Of a stretch of 64,000 bases of DNA, positions 60,701 through 64,000 are shown one piece after another. Location of the stretch: NCBI GenBank assembly GCA_023853785.1, contig JAJIRX010000783.1, positions 310,001 through 374,000 on the forward strand, in the 5' to 3' direction. Source of the DNA: Psilocybe azurescens (taxonomy: Eukaryota > Basidiomycota > Agaricomycetes > Agaricales > Agrocybaceae). The notes below the pieces were generated by a model that was given only the letters and a program-made list of their open reading frames with translations, was not told the origin of the DNA and did no database searches. Made by a program: the position numbers and the translations under genes. The number at the start of each line of letters is the position of its first letter. Position 1 is the stretch's first letter.

Positions 60701-63700
60701 CCTCCCTATCCCTATCCCTATCCGCCACCACATTCTTCTCACCACCACCACCACCAGCACCCGAAACCTCCTCAATCGCCCTCGCCAGCAGCGCATCCAG
60801 CCTTTCCCTGACCTCCTCCGAGTCGATGTACACCGCGTTGCGCGCGCTCTCCTCCAGATAGTCCGCCGCCCCGTCCGTCCAGGTACGCCTGCTCGCCTTG
60901 TTCGCCCGCGGCGTCTTCCCCGCTGGCTCCGTTACCGTTGCTCCCACTACTCCCACTGCTACCGCTCGCCCCGCGCGCATGCCCACCCTCATTACCATAC
61001 GACCCTGCCGACGCAAGCAAAGCATCATGCAGGCTCAACGTGCTCTGCGCCAAGCTTTGCGCGAGACTCATCGACCCCGTGCGCGAGCGCCCCTGCTCCT
61101 CTCCCTCTCCCTCTCCCTCTCTCGCCACTGACACCGACGCGGACCCCGACGTCAAACTCGAAGTGGACGACGACACGGACAGCTTCTGCGCATGCCCCGA
61201 AGGCGAATGCGCCTCCCCGCTGGTGTCGTCGACAGCAGCGGAAATGGGTGTGAATCCGAACAGGACCGAGCCCGCGCGCGACTGGCGCCTTGTATGTGGG
61301 GTGTTGGGCGGGAGCGGCGATATCGGTGTCGTCGTTGTCGGTGTTGTCGGGGCCGCCTCTGCTGGCGTTGCTGGTGTTGCTGACGAAGATGCTAACGAAG
61401 ACACTGGCGACGCCACCGCCAACGCCTCGAGCACCTGGAACGACTTGCTCCTCCGCACCTGCTGCATCGCCGTCGGGAGGTGGTACAGCGCCATCACGGG
61501 CGACGACGGGTGCGCGTGTGCGGTTGGCGCTGCGGTTGGTGTCGGTGTTGGAAGCGCTTCTGATGATGATGGTGATGATAGTGATGTCAGTGATGATAAT
61601 GATGATGATAACCCATGCTCGAGGATGTCCGCTGGCACAGGCAGGTTGGCAGCTTCTTCTCGCTCTTCTCGCACGCCCCTTCCCCTCTCCTCCTCCAAAT
61701 CCGGCTCCGGCAACGGCGACGGCGGCTCGCCCACCTCGCCCAGCAGCGGGAGCGACGGCTGGCGCAGCAAGCTCGGGCGGCGCGACAGCGAGTGCATCGG
61801 TACATGTCCATGCTGGGGTGACGCTGGCACCGTCGCTGCGAGCTGGAGCTGCGAGACAGACGACCGTCTCGAGAGCGAGAGCGAGAGGGATTGGCTCATG
61901 TTCATGCTCGGGCTCCTGCTCAGGCTCGGGCTCCGACTCAGGCTGGGGCTCCTGCTCGGGCTTGGACTCGCAGTGGCGGGTGCAGTGGTAGTGGAAATTG
62001 ATCCGGACGCGGACCCGAACGCGGGACCTATCAACGACGAGATGGACGACACCGAGCTCGACAGCGACAGCGCGGACATGCCCGACGCCGTGCGCGCGTG
62101 CTGCCCCTGCTGGTGTGGTTGATGAAGAGCGCCAGGACCGGGCCCGAGGGGTAAGTACGCGTGTGCCTTCCTCTGTGCTTGCGTGGAGTGTCTCCTCGAC
62201 TGCCCCTGTTGCTGCTGCTGCTGGAGAATCGACCCCGTAACCGACGCAGACGCCGAATGCGGATGCGGATATACTTGCTGCTGCACTTGACTCTGCTGCT
62301 GCGTGAACGACACCGAGCGCACCAGCACCGGCGACAGCGGGAACTGGTGCGCGAGCGACAAGCTCGAGCTCGACCCTGAGCCCGAACTCGAGGACGTCGA
62401 CGCGATGGAGAGCGTCGGCGAGTGCCGCTTCGCCGTCCGTTTGCCGGGCGTCGGCGTCGTTGTGAAGGACGCCGAGCGCGAGAGCGCGGGCGAGGGGAGG
62501 CGTGCGCGGAGGTGAAGGACGTGGACGTGGACGTGGAGATAGAAATGGAGGATGAGAAGGACGAGGAGGGGAGCGTGTAGCTCGTCTCGGGCGTGGACGT
62601 TATCGAGCTCGTGCTCGCGGTGGTGTTGGTGTTGTGGTTCGGCGCTGGCGCAGGCGTGTCTGCAGCGGGCGGCGGCGGCAGACCGCACCTGCACCTGCAC
62701 CTGCACCAGCATCCGCATCCGCAGGCGACCCAGCGCGAGATCGACGGGGGAGGCGGTAGCGGCTACAAGAAAGTTATTTTTAGCCATTCATTCAATACCA
62801 ACAGCCGAAAGTAGAAGTAATCATGCAGTTAGCGTACCTTGTTTCTGCCTTCACCAGGCGCAGGGGGTGCCGGTGCTGCTGTGTTTCTTGACCCGCTTCT
62901 TCTTGGGCCTTGTCCTTGGTTTCGAAGTCCTCGTGTGGTTTCGAGCCCTCCAGCGTGAACGGCCCGTCGCCCTGCGGCAGCTCGCGGACGTAGTTGGGCG
63001 CGGGGAAGCGCAGCGGGTCCGCCGCGGTTTCTCCTGTTCCGGGGTGGTCATGCGTGCTGCTATTGTTGTTGATGTATTCTTGGGAGTGGGAGCGCGAGCG
63101 CGAGCGTGAGTGTGTGTGTTTGAATGTGTGTTTGAATGCGGATGTGTGTTTGAATGTGTAATTGAATGCGAATGCGAATGTGTGTTTGAGTGGGAGTGGG
63201 AGTGGGAGTTGCTATTGCTATTTGGATCCGAATCGGTGCGCACGTGCGAATGCGAATGTGAGGGGAGAACGCGCACGCGAATGGGAAGGCGAGTTCGAGT
63301 CGGAGCCGGCGACGCTGCTCGCACTCGGGCTCGGATAGCCTAGGAGGGGCGAGTCTGCGCGGTCGGATTGGTGTGATGGAGCGGGGGCTGCGGCCGCAGG
63401 AGCTGGTGTCGATGTCGATGCTAATGGAAGGGGATGAACGGACACGAGACGCAGACGCAGACGCGGTCATGGACGGGGGCACACTACCATCCCCATCCCG
63501 GGGGTCAACGGAAACGGAACGGCCAGCAACGCGCTCGTCCTCCAGTGCGCTCTCCTACTGCTCTCCTCGCTGCTCTCGCTCTCCTCACTGCTGGCGCTGC
63601 TGGCACGCGCGTCCGCCTCTCCCCCTGTACCGACGCCGAGCACGAACCGGCACTGCTGCTCGAGCCAGCGCTGGATGCGCATGTCCTTCCCCGCACCGTC

Positions 63701-63856
63701 CGCGCCGTCGTCGTCGTACTCGTCGTACTCGTCCCCCAGCTCAAATGAAATTATCGACGGGGATGCGCGGGGCGTAGGCTGTTTGGTCGGCAGCGGCGGC
63801 GAGTCGGACGCGCTGGCGGAGGATAACACAGGGTCCGAGAGTGGTGCAGAGGCCAT
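57062..63856 (-). CDS. Long low-complexity RNA-binding protein with C-terminal RRM
   Basis: Probable full-length parent of the three truncated copies to the left. It starts at 63856 (MASAPLSDPVLSSASAS) with an acidic segment and DMRIQRWLEQQCRFVLGVGT. A spliced region contains APNYVRELPQGDGPFTLEGS near 62960. A very long Ser/Pro/Gln-rich region follows (62700-59000) with SRSPSLSRSPSLSRSPS repeats, a possible helix AVYIDSEEVRERLDALLARA at about 60800, and the acidic EEEEGEEEEEEEDYG run. The RRM spans the last three exons: KRKLVISGVAMDD (RNP2-like), 57583-57500 with GSLYVDFKKASVAET (RNP1-like), and 57145-57062 ending WCTKKPTL. The middle exons cannot be joined without frame changes near 62520 and 60600. 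The ortholog is not identified; it may act in RNA regulation. Confidence 0.65.
61860..61990 (-). repeat. Tandem SRSPSL-type coding repeat
   Basis: On the minus strand this codes a run of Ser-Arg-Ser-Pro-Ser-Leu units followed by SLSLSRRSS, an RS-like tract within the low-complexity part of the RRM protein. Confidence 0.6.
63100..63215 (-). repeat. His/Ser/Thr coding minisatellite
   Basis: GTGTGTTTGAATGTGTGT-like units on the plus strand, read on the minus strand as HSHS/THTH repeats. Such GT-rich arrays vary in length easily. The frame of this part of the RRM gene is therefore uncertain. Confidence 0.5.
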
Positions 63857-64000
63857 ATGGTGGTGGGTAATAGGAATGTTCTGAATCTCTAGAGGGGGTG
63901 GTAGCCGACGCCGAGGAGAAGAAGTGTGTCGTGCGTCGTGTGTCGTGTGGTCGTGTGCTAGCAGGGAAAGGGGGCGGTGAATCCGCGCGAGAAGTGGAAG

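Noticed and set aside
59003..62122. Long plus-strand open frames across the RRM gene (for example 59003-60334 and 60938-62122)
   Set aside because: The region is GC-rich and low in complexity, so all frames stay open. The minus strand has consistent Ser/Pro/Gln-rich coding, a C-terminal RRM and splice sites.

Overview
The window comes from a filamentous basidiomycete, most likely an Agaricomycete. Evidence: genes are split by many short (about 50-65 nt) GT-AG introns; ATP-citrate lyase is a single fused chain; and several families typical of mushroom-forming fungi occur (FunK1 kinase, DUF6534-type seven-helix proteins, fungal SLATT protein, aryl-alcohol dehydrogenase, GH105-like hydrolases). 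No transposase or reverse transcriptase was recognised.

Left part (1-8.5 kb): a frameshifted aryl-alcohol dehydrogenase, a decayed tandem copy of its 3' half, and ATP-citrate lyase, the clearest housekeeping gene. Middle (10.3-21.5 kb): an accessory membrane-protein cluster with two SLATT two-helix proteins alternating with three DUF6534-like seven-helix proteins. Then (22.2-26.5 kb) a tandem pair of secreted GH105-like enzymes on the minus strand.

Right part (27.9-64 kb): a nested segmental-duplication array. Its presumed sources are a bestrophin-type channel gene, a tRNA-Asp, a FunK1 kinase, a secreted cysteine-rich protein, an unrecognised intracellular family (called MANFD here after its first residues; four copies), and at the right edge a long low-complexity RRM protein gene on the minus strand. 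The 3' end of the RRM gene has been copied three times leftward (38.9, 42.9 and 51.9 kb). The bestrophin/tRNA/secreted-protein block has been copied once (44.0-48 kb) with loss of FunK1 and internal decay of bestrophin and tRNA. A small inverted-repeat element marks two of the RRM copies.

Many genes carry single-base indels, mostly in or beside short homopolymers (AAD twice, ACL twice and mutually compensating, SLATT-B, GH105-F, FunK1, all four MANFD copies). This either reflects uncorrected assembly errors or widespread pseudogenisation; read-level data would decide. Exon joins given here come from splice-site reading and paralogue comparison, not from transcripts.
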